Shown: piece by piece, positions 35,019-44,005 of the stretch
Layout of the letters: every line of letters starts with the position of its first letter
Numbering within the stretch: the stretch's first letter is position 1
NCBI RefSeq assembly: GCF_003260195.1
Contig: NZ_QEIH01000009.1
Location: forward strand, 124,001-188,000
DNA length: 64,000 nt
Direction: 5' to 3'
From: Lutibacter citreus
GTDB lineage: Bacteria > Bacteroidota > Bacteroidia > Flavobacteriales > Flavobacteriaceae
Translations under genes and position numbers: made by a program
The notes under the pieces: model-generated
The model's database searches: none
Told to the model about the DNA's origin: nothing
What the model saw: only the letters and a program-made list of their open reading frames with translations

Positions 35019-36214
35019 TGAATAAGTTATTAACTACTCAACAAAAAAACAATGTTTTGAGCACAATGGCTCAATTGATTGATCAGGAGCAAGCATTAAT
35101 TGTTGCCGCTAATACTATAGATGTAGAAAGTTACAATGGAGATGATTTAGCAATGGAAAAACGATTAAAAGTTGACGATGCTAAAATAGCTGGAATGATT
35201 TTGTCATTAAATCAACTAGTTGCTGATTCTGAACCTATTGGAAAGGAGCTGTATAATTTTACGCATGAAAACGGGATGAATATGATAAATAAAACCGCTC
35301 CGTTTGGTACTGTTTTAATTATTTATGAATCGAGACCAGATGTTACTGTGGAGGCTGCCGGGATTGCTTTTAAATCTGGAAATAAAATTTTATTAAAAGG
35401 AGGTAAAGAATCTTTAAATTCAAATTTAAAAATTGTTGAATTATGGCATAAAGCCTTAACAAAACACAATATTTCTACAGATTGGGTTGAGTATTTAAAT
35501 TACGATCGGGTAAAAACACAAGCATTTTTAGAAAATCCAACCCAACAATTAGATTTAATTGTACCGCGCGGAGGAGAGCGTTTGATTGAGTTTGTTAAGA
35601 AAAATGCCAAATGTCCAGTAATTGTTAGCGGTAGAGGAAATAACTTTGTGTATGTAGATTCTGAAGCTGATTTAGATGTTGCGTTGAATATTATTAATAA
35701 TGGAAAAACGTCCAATATATCTGTATGTAACGCCGTAGATAAAGTATTGATTAATTCAAAATTGGAGAATAAAGATCAATTCATAAAAACATTGGTAGAT
35801 AAACTATTGGAATCTAATGTTGAGATATTAGGTGATGCTGTATTATCAACATATGATAATGTTTCTGAATATGATAATGAATCAATTTGGTATAAAGAGT
35901 TTTTAGATTATAAAATTGTTATTGGAAGTGTTAATTCAACTGAAGAGGCAATTGCTAAATCTAACAAATATAGTGGTGGACATTCAGCAGTAATTATTAC
36001 AAAAAATGATGAAACTGCGGAAATTTTTATGGAAAATACAGATTGTGCAGCGGTTTATCAAAATGCATCTTCTAGATTTACAGATGGAGGTCAGTTTGGT
36101 TTAGGTGGAGAACTAGCAATTAGTACAGATAAATTACACCATAGAGGCCCAATGGGATTACACCATTTGGTAACTAATAAATGGTATGTTAAAGGAAATG
36201 GGCAAATCAGATAA
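35018..36214 (+). CDS. proA: Glutamate-5-semialdehyde dehydrogenase
   Basis: Also called gamma-glutamyl phosphate reductase, it acts in proline synthesis. The aldehyde-dehydrogenase fold is recognisable by PFGTVLIIYESRPDVTVEAAGIAFKSGN and the catalytic cysteine in ISVCNAVDKVLIN. At 398 aa it is normal. It overlaps both argD upstream and proB downstream. Confidence 0.94.
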   Translation: MNKLLTTQQKNNVLSTMAQLIDQEQALIVAANTIDVESYNGDDLAMEKRLKVDDAKIAGMILSLNQLVADSEPIGKELYNFTHENGMNMINKTAPFGTVLIIYESRPDVTVEAAGIAFKSGNKILLKGGKESLNSNLKIVELWHKALTKHNISTDWVEYLNYDRVKTQAFLENPTQQLDLIVPRGGERLIEFVKKNAKCPVIVSGRGNNFVYVDSEADLDVALNIINNGKTSNISVCNAVDKVLINSKLENKDQFIKTLVDKLLESNVEILGDAVLSTYDNVSEYDNESIWYKEFLDYKIVIGSVNSTEEAIAKSNKYSGGHSAVIITKNDETAEIFMENTDCAAVYQNASSRFTDGGQFGLGGELAISTDKLHHRGPMGLHHLVTNKWYVKGNGQIR

Positions 36215-36977
36215 AAAAAGAATTTTATTAAAAATTGGTTCTAATGTTTTAACAAAAGAAACCAATCAAATTTCAAGAGGAAAACTTGAAGATATTGCGC
36301 GTCAGATAGCGCAATTAAAAGATAAATACGAATTTGTTATTGTAAGTTCAGGAGCAATTGCTGTTGCAAAACAATTTGTTGAACTTGAAAGTAATGGTAA
36401 GCTAATAAACGTAAAGCAAGCTTTAGCATCTATAGGTCAACCACATTTAATGCGTATTTTTCACGAGAATTTTTGGGAACTAGGTTTATTTACCTCCCAA
36501 TGTTTATTGTCGTATTCAGATTTTAAAAAAGAGAAATCTAGAGATAATATTAAAAATACCATTAATGTATTGGTTGAAAATAATTATATCCCAATTATTA
36601 ATGAAAATGATACGGTAGCAACTGATGAAATAAAATTTGGTGATAATGATAAATTATCTGCATTAACAGCTTCGTTATTAAAAGTAGATTTACTTATTAT
36701 TGCTACAAATACCAATGGTATTTATACAAAAGCTTCTATTGAAGCTGATAAGTTTGAAACGATAAAAGAAACATCTGAAATTGAGACATTAAAAAGTCAA
36801 ATTAATGAAGATTCAATTTCAAAACATGGAACTGGCGGTATGGCAACAAAAATTGCTGCTGCTGAAATTGCTCAGAAAGCAACTATTGAAACTTGGATTG
36901 TAAATGGGTTGAAAGATAATTTTATTGTGAATGCAATAAATAATGAATCGGAGTTTACCAAAATAATTACAAAATAG
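36198..36977 (+). CDS. proB: Glutamate 5-kinase, short form
   Basis: It phosphorylates glutamate for proline synthesis. The amino acid kinase fold shows LLKIGSNVLT at the N-terminus, IVSSGAIAVAK, NENDTVATDEIKFGDND and TGGMATKIAAAEIA. I prefer the ATG at 36198 (MGKSDKKRILLK); another in-frame ATG lies at 36186. Either overlaps the end of proA. The 259-aa protein lacks the C-terminal PUA domain of the E. coli enzyme. Confidence 0.92.
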   Translation: MGKSDKKRILLKIGSNVLTKETNQISRGKLEDIARQIAQLKDKYEFVIVSSGAIAVAKQFVELESNGKLINVKQALASIGQPHLMRIFHENFWELGLFTSQCLLSYSDFKKEKSRDNIKNTINVLVENNYIPIINENDTVATDEIKFGDNDKLSALTASLLKVDLLIIATNTNGIYTKASIEADKFETIKETSEIETLKSQINEDSISKHGTGGMATKIAAAEIAQKATIETWIVNGLKDNFIVNAINNESEFTKIITK

Positions 36978-36978
36978 A

Positions 36979-37926
36979 ATGAAAAATTACTTAAACATTA
37001 ACGATTTAGATTCTTTGCAAGAAACAATTTCAGAAGCTATTGAGTTAAAAAAACAACCGCTAAAATTTGAAGAACTTGGAAAAGGAAAAACAATTTGTTT
37101 ATTGTTTTTTAATAATAGTTTACGTACTCGTTTAAGTACACAAAAGGCAGCTCAAAATTTAGGGATGAATCCTATTGTAATGAATTTTGGTGCTGAAGGT
37201 TGGCAATTAGAGTATGAAGATGGTGTTGTAATGAATAAAAATAAATCTGAACACGTTAAGGAAGCAGCTCAAGTAATTGCTCAATATTGCGATATTGTAG
37301 CAATAAGAGCATTTGCAAGTTTAACAGATAAAGAAAAAGATTTAGCTGAAATTGTTCTAAATAATTTTAAAAAATATGCAGGTATTCCTGTAGTGAATAT
37401 GGAAAGTGCTGTAGGGCATCCTATGCAAGCTTTGGCTGATGCAATTACTATGGAAGAATACAAAGTAGCCCATAAACCAAAGGTTGTTTTAAGTTGGGCG
37501 CCACATCCAAAAGCACTTCCACATGCCGTTGCAAATTCATTTGTTGAAATGATGCAATTACAAGATGCAGATTTTGTGATTACACATCCTAAAGGTTATG
37601 AGTTGGATCCAACTATTACAAAAAATTCAAATATTGAATATGATCAAAAGAAAGCATTTGAAAATGCAGATTTTGTGTATGTAAAAAATTGGAGTTCATT
37701 TAAAGATTATGGTCAGGTTGTTAAAAGCGATTCAGATTGGATGATTACGGGCGATAAAATGGACGTAACGAACAAAGGTAAATTTATGCATTGTTTACCT
37801 GTTAGGCGAAATGTTGTTGTTGCTGATGAAGTAATAGACTCTGAAAATTCAATAGTAATTGAACAAGCAAATAACAGAACATATTCAGCTCAAATAGTAT
37901 TAAAAAAAATATTAGAGGATTTATAG
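36979..37926 (+). CDS. argF': N-acylornithine carbamoyltransferase, probably succinyl-specific
   Basis: It carbamoylates an N-acylornithine rather than free ornithine. The carbamoyl-phosphate motif is SLRTR at about residues 47-51. The HCLPVRRN motif and overall 315-aa sequence match the Bacteroides N-succinylornithine and Xanthomonas N-acetylornithine enzymes. Position 90 is Ser, in NKSEH. In the known enzymes this position is Pro in the succinyl-specific enzyme and Glu in the acetyl-specific one, and replacing that Glu by Ser is reported to switch specificity to succinyl. Ser90 therefore favours N-succinylornithine, by inference. It starts one base after proB. Confidence 0.9.
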   Translation: MKNYLNINDLDSLQETISEAIELKKQPLKFEELGKGKTICLLFFNNSLRTRLSTQKAAQNLGMNPIVMNFGAEGWQLEYEDGVVMNKNKSEHVKEAAQVIAQYCDIVAIRAFASLTDKEKDLAEIVLNNFKKYAGIPVVNMESAVGHPMQALADAITMEEYKVAHKPKVVLSWAPHPKALPHAVANSFVEMMQLQDADFVITHPKGYELDPTITKNSNIEYDQKKAFENADFVYVKNWSSFKDYGQVVKSDSDWMITGDKMDVTNKGKFMHCLPVRRNVVVADEVIDSENSIVIEQANNRTYSAQIVLKKILEDL

Positions 37927-37946
37927 TTTAAAAACTATAAAAAGTT

Positions 37947-38025
37947 GTTAACCTGAACTTGATTTTAGGCTCTCATAGTAATTAAAGAAACGTGTGATGA
38001 GGTTCTGAATCAAATTCAGAATGAC
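37947..38025. repeat. Inverted-repeat element between argF' and argB
   Basis: Two imperfectly complementary arms at 37947-37976 and 37997-38025 share a core related to TTCTGAATTTGATTCAG. They flank about 20 bases and would fold into a long hairpin in the transcript. A related single arm lies at 41302-41323 after argH. It looks like a degenerate interspersed repeat or MITE-like relic inserted in the operon's only long internal gap. It carries no gene. Confidence 0.6.
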
Positions 38026-38044
38026 GTTTAAAAATTTAAAATAA

Positions 38045-38827
38045 ATGAGTAAACAAACACTAAAAGTTGTAAAAATAGGAGGGAATGTTATTAATAATGA
38101 AGAAGCGTTATTTTCATTTTTAAAAGATTTTTCTGAATTAGAAGGGCCAAAAATATTGGTGCATGGTGGAGGGAGAAAAGCAACTGAAGTATCTTCTGCA
38201 ATGGGTTTAAAACCTCAAATGATAAATGGTAGAAGAGTAACTGATGCAGCTACTGTTGAAGTGGTAACAATGGTTTATGCAGGTTTGTTAAATAAAAAAG
38301 TAACAGCGAAATTGCAAAGTTTAGGCTGTAATGCTATGGGTTTATCTGGCGCTGATGCAAATTGTGTTTTGGCTCATAAACGTATAGTAAAAGATATAGA
38401 TTACGGTTTTGCAGGTGATGTAGACGCTATTAATTCTGAGATTATAGATGTATTGTTAAAAAATAATGTAACGCCAGTTTTTTGCGCAATTACACACGAT
38501 AAAAAAGGACAATTATTAAATACAAATGCAGATACAATTGCATCTGAAGTTACTATTGGAATGAGTAAATTGTATATGACAGAATTAAATTTTGTTTTTG
38601 AATTGAAAGGTGTTTTGGAAAGTATTGACGATAAAAATTCTGTTATTACTGAAATTAATTCAAAAAAATATGAACAATTACTAAAGCAAGGAATTATTGC
38701 TGATGGAATGATTCCTAAACTTCATAATTGTTTCAATTCATTAGAAAAAGGAGTGAGTAAGGTGAAGATTGGTGATGTCTCATTAATGAAAAAATCAACT
38801 AAATTATACACAACATTAAGTTTGTAA
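38045..38827 (+). CDS. argB: N-acylglutamate kinase
   Basis: It phosphorylates N-acetyl- or N-succinylglutamate. The amino acid kinase motifs KIGGNVI near the N-terminus, LVHGGGRKATE and the C-terminal DGMIPKLHNCFNSLEKGV are clear. The 260-aa length matches ArgB. It is separated from argF' by the 118-base gap holding the inverted repeat, but probably remains in the same transcript. Confidence 0.93.
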   Translation: MSKQTLKVVKIGGNVINNEEALFSFLKDFSELEGPKILVHGGGRKATEVSSAMGLKPQMINGRRVTDAATVEVVTMVYAGLLNKKVTAKLQSLGCNAMGLSGADANCVLAHKRIVKDIDYGFAGDVDAINSEIIDVLLKNNVTPVFCAITHDKKGQLLNTNADTIASEVTIGMSKLYMTELNFVFELKGVLESIDDKNSVITEINSKKYEQLLKQGIIADGMIPKLHNCFNSLEKGVSKVKIGDVSLMKKSTKLYTTLSL

Positions 38828-38832
38828 AAAAA

Positions 38833-39891
38833 ATGATAGAACAACTTACAAAAGAAGCAATTGAATTGCTTAAAAAGTTAATTTCAACGCAATCTTTTTC
38901 TGGAGAAGAAAATGAAACAGCGTTATTAATTACGCAATTTCTTTCGTATCATGATATTCCGTTTAAAACTGATAAACACAACGTTTGGGCAAAAAACAAA
39001 CATTTTGATGCATCAAAAAAAACAATCTTGTTAAACTCTCATCATGATACAGTGAAACCAAACAAAGGTTATACACGAGATCCATTAAAAGCAGAGGTTA
39101 TTGATGGTAAATTATATGGTTTGGGGAGTAATGATGCCGGAGGTTGTTTGGTTTCATTATTAGCAACATTCACCTATTTTTATAATAGAGAAGATTTAAA
39201 ATACAATTTTGTAATTGTTGCTTCTGCTGAAGAAGAAAATTCTGGTCCAAACGGTTTAAATTCAATGTTAAAAATTATTCCTAAAATTGATTTTGCAATT
39301 GTAGGAGAGCCAACTTTAATGAATTTAGCTATTGCAGAAAAAGGGTTAATGGTTATGAATTGCGAAGCAAAAGGAACTGCAGGTCACGCAGCTCACGGAG
39401 TAGGAGATAATTCAATTTACAACGCAATGGAAGATATTAACTGGTTTCAAACATTTGAATTTCCAAAGGTTTCAGAAACTTTAGGAAAGGTTAAAATGAC
39501 CGTTACACAAATTGAAGCAGGTAGCCAGCACAATGTTATACCTGCAAGTTGTAAATATGTGGTAGATGTTCGTGTTACAGATGCGTATTCAAATCAAGAA
39601 GTATTTGATATTATTTCTGCAAATGTAAAATCAGAAGTTTGTCCAAGATCTTTGCGTTTAAATTCATCTTCAATACCTAAAAATCACGAAATTGTACAAG
39701 CTGGAATTAAATTGGGAAGAGAAACGTATGGTTCTCCAACACTTTCAGATCAAGCGGTTTTAAGTTGTCCTTCATTAAAATTAGGACCTGGGCAAAGTTT
39801 ACGTTCGCATACAGCAAATGAGTTTATTTTTGTAAACGAAATAAAAGAAGGAGTAGATTTATATATTAAAATTTTAGAAGAAATTGTATAA
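38833..39891 (+). CDS. argE: M20-family N-acyl-citrulline/ornithine deacylase
   Basis: This zinc metallohydrolase of 352 aa removes the acyl blocking group. Metal and catalytic residues are visible in LLNSHHDTVKP, GSNDAGG, SAEEENSG and GEPT. Because the carbamoyltransferase acts on acyl-ornithine, the expected substrate is N-acylcitrulline, probably N-succinylcitrulline. That would release citrulline for argG. The specificity is inferred. It lies between argB and argH. Confidence 0.88.
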   Translation: MIEQLTKEAIELLKKLISTQSFSGEENETALLITQFLSYHDIPFKTDKHNVWAKNKHFDASKKTILLNSHHDTVKPNKGYTRDPLKAEVIDGKLYGLGSNDAGGCLVSLLATFTYFYNREDLKYNFVIVASAEEENSGPNGLNSMLKIIPKIDFAIVGEPTLMNLAIAEKGLMVMNCEAKGTAGHAAHGVGDNSIYNAMEDINWFQTFEFPKVSETLGKVKMTVTQIEAGSQHNVIPASCKYVVDVRVTDAYSNQEVFDIISANVKSEVCPRSLRLNSSSIPKNHEIVQAGIKLGRETYGSPTLSDQAVLSCPSLKLGPGQSLRSHTANEFIFVNEIKEGVDLYIKILEEIV

Positions 39892-39981
39892 ACATGTTCA
39901 CTTAACGTAGTTTAAGGGATATTAAATAATATATTGTGGTTTTAATAAAAATTAACCATTATATTTTAAAAACAACACAAA

Positions 39982-41259
39982 ATGAAACTTTGGGATAAAG
40001 GATTTTCAACAGATAAAAAAATAGATATTTTTACAGTTGGTAATGATAGAGAGTTAGATTTAATTTTAGCAAAATATGATGTTATTGGGAATTTAGCACA
40101 CGCTAAAATGTTGCATAAAATTGGTTTATTAACTTCTGATGAAATTAATAGTTTAGAGGTTGAGTTAAATGCAATTTTAAAAACAATTGAAGCAGGGGAA
40201 TTTACAATTGAAGATACTTTTGAAGATGTACATTCTAAAGTGGAGTATATGCTAACTGAAAAGTTAGGAGATACTGGTAAAAAAATTCATACAGCACGTT
40301 CAAGAAATGACCAAGTTTTAGTTGATGTGCATTTGTATTTAAAAGATGCTTTAATTGAAATAAATGATGGAGTTGATGAATTGTTTGATTTGTTGATAAA
40401 GTTAGCAGAACAATATAAAGATGTGTTATTACCTGGTTATACGCATTTACAAGTTGCTATGCCATCTTCTTTTGGAATGTGGTTTTCTGCGTATGCCGAA
40501 ACGTTAATTGATGATATTTATTTCTTAAAAGCTGCTTACAAAGTAGCAGATCAAAATCCGTTAGGTTCAGCTGCAGGATATGGTAGTTCTTTTCCAATTG
40601 ATAGAGATGAAACAACAAAATTATTAAATTTTGAAACGTTGAAGTTTAATTCAGTTGCGGCTCAAATGGGACGTGGAAAATTAGAAAAATCAGTTTCTTT
40701 TGGTTTAAGTTCTGTTGCAGCTACTTTGGCAAAAATGAGTATGGATATTTGTTTGTATATGAGTCAGAATTTTAGTTTTATTTCTTTTCCAGATGAATTA
40801 ACAACGGGTTCTAGTATTATGCCTCATAAAAAAAATCCAGATGTTTTTGAGTTAATTCGTGGTAAATGTAATAAGTTACAAGCGTTACCAATGGAATTTA
40901 CAATGATTTCAAATAATTTACCAAGTGGTTATCATAGAGATTTACAGTTGTTAAAAGAAGGTTTAATTCCTTCATTTTCAACGTTAAAATCTTGTTTGGA
41001 AATGCTGACGTATTCTTTAAAAAACATTCAAGTAAAAGAGAATATTGTTGATGATGAAAAGTACTTGTATTTATTTAGTGTTGAGGAAGTTAATAAGTTA
41101 GTTCAAAACGGAACTCCGTTTAGAGATGCTTATAAAATTGTAGGAAAAAATATTAATGAAGGTAATTTTAATCCTGATAAAACGGTAAATCACACACATA
41201 AAGGAAGTGTTGGTAATTTATGTTTGGATGAAATTGTAGCCAAGAAAAATAGGGCATAA
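39982..41259 (+). CDS. argH: Argininosuccinate lyase
   Basis: It cleaves argininosuccinate to arginine and fumarate. The fumarase/aspartase superfamily signature GSSIMPHKKNP is present, as are HTARSRNDQVLVD and the conserved LPGYTHLQVAMP. The length of 425 aa is slightly short of the E. coli enzyme. It is the last gene of the arginine/proline operon and is followed by a strong terminator. Confidence 0.95.
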   Translation: MKLWDKGFSTDKKIDIFTVGNDRELDLILAKYDVIGNLAHAKMLHKIGLLTSDEINSLEVELNAILKTIEAGEFTIEDTFEDVHSKVEYMLTEKLGDTGKKIHTARSRNDQVLVDVHLYLKDALIEINDGVDELFDLLIKLAEQYKDVLLPGYTHLQVAMPSSFGMWFSAYAETLIDDIYFLKAAYKVADQNPLGSAAGYGSSFPIDRDETTKLLNFETLKFNSVAAQMGRGKLEKSVSFGLSSVAATLAKMSMDICLYMSQNFSFISFPDELTTGSSIMPHKKNPDVFELIRGKCNKLQALPMEFTMISNNLPSGYHRDLQLLKEGLIPSFSTLKSCLEMLTYSLKNIQVKENIVDDEKYLYLFSVEEVNKLVQNGTPFRDAYKIVGKNINEGNFNPDKTVNHTHKGSVGNLCLDEIVAKKNRA

Positions 41260-41262
41260 ACA

Positions 41263-41297
41263 AAAAAAGAGCCTAATTTAATTAGGCTCTTTTTTTT
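41263..41297. terminator. Bidirectional terminator after argH
   Basis: GAGCCTAAT (41269-41277) and ATTAGGCTC (41281-41289) form a 9-bp stem with a TTA loop. An A run lies before it and a T run after it, so it can serve both argH and the convergent DUF3570 gene. Confidence 0.92.
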
Positions 41298-41301
41298 ATT
41301 C

Positions 41302-41325
41302 GTCATTCTGAACTTGTTTCAGGTT
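41302..41325. repeat. Single arm of the interspersed repeat
   Basis: GTCATTCTGAACTTGTTTCAG starts at 41302 and shares its core with the arms of the element at 37947-38025. From memory, similar sequences are scattered in flavobacterial intergenic regions. Confidence 0.5.
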
Positions 41326-41343
41326 CGCGTATTTTTAGCATTC

Positions 41344-42798
41344 TTAATCCATTACAAACTTAAATCCTAAAGAAACAATACTAGAGCTTAATCCTGTATT
41401 TCTTTCGTAATTACTATATTTTAAATCAACACTTTTTAAACCCAGTTTCCAAATTCTACGTTTTGTAAAAATATCAGTATAAGAAATTCCTAAACTATAT
41501 TGGTTTGAATTAAATTCAGATAAATCGTAATCTGAAGTATAAAATTCATTCGTAGAAACTAATTCTTCATAAGGCGCAAAATAATCTGCTGCGGTTTGAT
41601 TGTAATATCTATATGAAGGATAAATAGTAAACTTGTTACTTAGTTTAATGGGTACTTCAAGACTAGCTGTATGAGATGAAATTCCCCAATCATCATAATA
41701 ATAACGGTAATATGTTCTTAAAGAAACTACTTCATTTATATAATAATTAAAACGTGCTCCAATAGGTATTTTAAAACGAGTATCAGGCAAACGTTCAATA
41801 TCATCAGCTAATTGAAAAACATCTGTATTCTCCTTTGAAGTGTACTTAGAAATGCTTGAAGCATTGCCTATATAATAATTATCTCTGTCTGAAAAATAAA
41901 CACGTTGCATAGGGTTTGCTAACCAACCATCTTGTTGAATAATATCTGCAAAAATTGAAAATTGAGCTTTTTCACTAATAATTTGAGAAAAACTTAATGA
42001 TAAAGAATACGTGTTTCTAGATTCATCTTCAATAAGTGTATTGTTTAAAGGGCTCCATACGTTTGAGCCGTTTTTATCAACTAAATCTCCATCTTGGTCT
42101 AATATGTCAATACCACTAAAAAAGCCGTTATTTAAGTTCTGATTAGCTTCTAAATATGAATCTATTTCGGTTGGAAAAACTGGTTGCCAAGAATCGAAGT
42201 AGACATTTGCTTTCACTCCAATTTCGGTGTTTTTTTCGTTAAATAGCTTTGTTAAACTACCTCCAAATCCAAAAGATGTATAATCATATTCTTTAGAAAC
42301 ACTTAAGTTTCCGTCTAAAATTGTATTTCTATCATCAGAAGAATGACTGTAATTAGCAGTTAAATTAACCCAAGCATCAGATTGTGAAGCTCCAGAAGAT
42401 TCTACCCAAGGGCTTCCTCCACTTCCTGAACTATTATTATCATCATCGTGATCATCGTCATCATGTCCGTTATTATTTGAAGCTCCTGAAGCATCAAAAG
42501 GATCTAAATTACTTGAAGACGCTGAACTATATGCCGAAATTGTTGCATCAATAGTTAAAACATCGTCATCATTTAAAGGAATAGAAACGGTTAAAGTACT
42601 TGCAATGTCTGTTAATTCTTCAGTTCCAATACCACCTGTTACGGCAGCATTATCACCATCTTGAGAATAGTAACTAGAAATAAAATCAACTTCGGTGTTT
42701 TCTAAAACCCTTTTTTTATAAGTTTTCTCTGCAGTTTTTTCTTGTGAATAAGATGCTATTGAGAAAAGTGTAATTAAAATTAGTGTTATTTTTTTCAT
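41344..42798 (-). CDS. DUF3570 outer-membrane beta-barrel protein
   Basis: I placed the start at 42798, where MKKITLILITLFSIASYSQ forms a signal peptide; a longer frame would overlap the upstream lipoprotein gene. The mature 465 or so residues are rich in alternating aromatic strands and end in a strand with Phe (SLGFKFVMD), typical of an outer-membrane barrel. A predicted surface loop at about residues 110-130 holds an unusual Asp/His cluster (GHDDDDHDDDNN) that may bind metal. Function is unknown. It is the last gene of a four-gene operon with DUF4266, ApbE and thioredoxin-fold genes. Confidence 0.85.
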   Translation of the reverse strand: MKKITLILITLFSIASYSQEKTAEKTYKKRVLENTEVDFISSYYSQDGDNAAVTGGIGTEELTDIASTLTVSIPLNDDDVLTIDATISAYSSASSSNLDPFDASGASNNNGHDDDDHDDDNNSSGSGGSPWVESSGASQSDAWVNLTANYSHSSDDRNTILDGNLSVSKEYDYTSFGFGGSLTKLFNEKNTEIGVKANVYFDSWQPVFPTEIDSYLEANQNLNNGFFSGIDILDQDGDLVDKNGSNVWSPLNNTLIEDESRNTYSLSLSFSQIISEKAQFSIFADIIQQDGWLANPMQRVYFSDRDNYYIGNASSISKYTSKENTDVFQLADDIERLPDTRFKIPIGARFNYYINEVVSLRTYYRYYYDDWGISSHTASLEVPIKLSNKFTIYPSYRYYNQTAADYFAPYEELVSTNEFYTSDYDLSEFNSNQYSLGISYTDIFTKRRIWKLGLKSVDLKYSNYERNTGLSSSIVSLGFKFVMD

Positions 42799-42811
42799 TA
42801 TAAATATTTTT

Positions 42812-43024
42812 TTAATTACAGCCGCAGCCTCCACCAGATTTTCCTCCGTTCGCACCAGAAGCTGCTTCACGATATACTTGTGCACTTGTTTCAAACTTCT
42901 CAATTTTCCTTGAAGATAGCACCATATCAGGGTCATTAATATATACTTTTTCGTATTCTTTAACAGCAACGCAAGATGTTAAAGAACCAATGGCTAGCGC
43001 CATTAAACTCAGTTTTTTAATCAT
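42812..43024 (-). CDS. DUF4266 small lipoprotein
   Basis: This 70-aa protein has a lipoprotein signal peptide with the lipidated cysteine at residue 18 (LTSC). The C-terminus ends in GGKSGGGCGCN with Cys67 and Cys69, a feature I associate with the DUF4266 family. A nearby SGAN sequence faintly resembles the SGAT-type flavinylation site used by ApbE, but the acceptor Thr is replaced by Asn. It is two bases downstream of apbE and 13 bases upstream of the DUF3570 gene. Function is unknown; a periplasmic metal- or flavin-linked role is speculative. Confidence 0.82.
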   Translation of the reverse strand: MIKKLSLMALAIGSLTSCVAVKEYEKVYINDPDMVLSSRKIEKFETSAQVYREAASGANGGKSGGGCGCN

Positions 43025-43026
43025 TT

Positions 43027-44001
43027 TTAATTTATATTTATGTTGTTTGAAGTGTGAATATTTCCTTTACTATCAATAATAATACAATCAATTCCTTTTA
43101 ATTGATTAATTCTGTTTAATCCAACTTCGGTTCCCATAACAAAAATAGAAGTTGCCAATGCGTCTGCCAATTCAGCTTTTGGAGCAAAAACGGATACACT
43201 TATAATATCTGTAGCTGGATAACCGGTTCTTGGATCAATAATATGTGTGTATCTAATATTGTTAAACGTTACATATTTCTCGTAATTACCAGATGTAACA
43301 ACCGCTTTGTTGCTAATTGGTAAAGTAGCAAATGCAATGTTTTTATTCATTGGGTTGGTAATTGCAATCATCCAATCTTTTCCATTTGGCTGCTTTCCCC
43401 AAGTATTCATATCGCCAGATGCATTTATAATTCCAGCTTTTACACCTTTTGAAATTAATAATTGTTTGGCTTTGTCAGCGGCATAACCTTTTCCTATGGC
43501 GCCAAAACCGATTTTCATTCCTTTTAATTCTAAAAAAACTGTTTGTTTTTCTTTATTAAGAATAATATGTTGAAATCCAACTTTTGATACCGACGCTTTA
43601 ATTTCTTCTTCGGAAGGCATTGTTTTCATACTTCCATCAAACCTCCAAATTTTATCCATAGAAGCATAGCTAATATCAAAGGCACCATCGGTTAATTTTG
43701 AAATTGCTAACGCACGTTCAATTAATTGAAATAACTCCTTATCCACTTTTACAGGTTTAATTCCTGCGTTACTAATTATTTTTGAAGTTTGAGAATTTGG
43801 ATCCCAAGAAGATATTAATTTTTCAATTCGTGAAATTTCATCTACAGCAATATTAATATAGTTTGAAGCGTTAACCGAATCTTTTGCAGATACAGTAATA
43901 TCAAACCTGCTCCCCATAAGTTTAAAGGTTTTTTTATGAAGCTGTTGTCCATAAATTATAGAAGTGCAAAATAGAATTGCTACTATTAAATATGTTTTCA
44001 T
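43027..44001 (-). CDS. apbE: FAD:protein FMN transferase
   Basis: It covalently attaches FMN from FAD to Thr or Ser residues of exported proteins. A signal peptide precedes the enzyme (residues 1-18). ApbE motifs are visible as LMGSRFDITV, GAIGKGYAADKA, INASGDMNTWG, DPRTGYPATD and the C-terminal ADALATSIFVMG. At 324 aa it is complete. It is sandwiched between a thioredoxin-fold gene and DUF4266 in a tight operon, so its flavinylation target may be encoded alongside it. Confidence 0.92.
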   Translation of the reverse strand: MKTYLIVAILFCTSIIYGQQLHKKTFKLMGSRFDITVSAKDSVNASNYINIAVDEISRIEKLISSWDPNSQTSKIISNAGIKPVKVDKELFQLIERALAISKLTDGAFDISYASMDKIWRFDGSMKTMPSEEEIKASVSKVGFQHIILNKEKQTVFLELKGMKIGFGAIGKGYAADKAKQLLISKGVKAGIINASGDMNTWGKQPNGKDWMIAITNPMNKNIAFATLPISNKAVVTSGNYEKYVTFNNIRYTHIIDPRTGYPATDIISVSVFAPKAELADALATSIFVMGTEVGLNRINQLKGIDCIIIDSKGNIHTSNNININ

Positions 44002-44005
44002 TTTA

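Noticed and set aside
42799-42969. N-terminal extension of the DUF3570 protein
   Set aside because: It overlaps the DUF4266 gene in another frame and would bury a good signal peptide starting at 42798.
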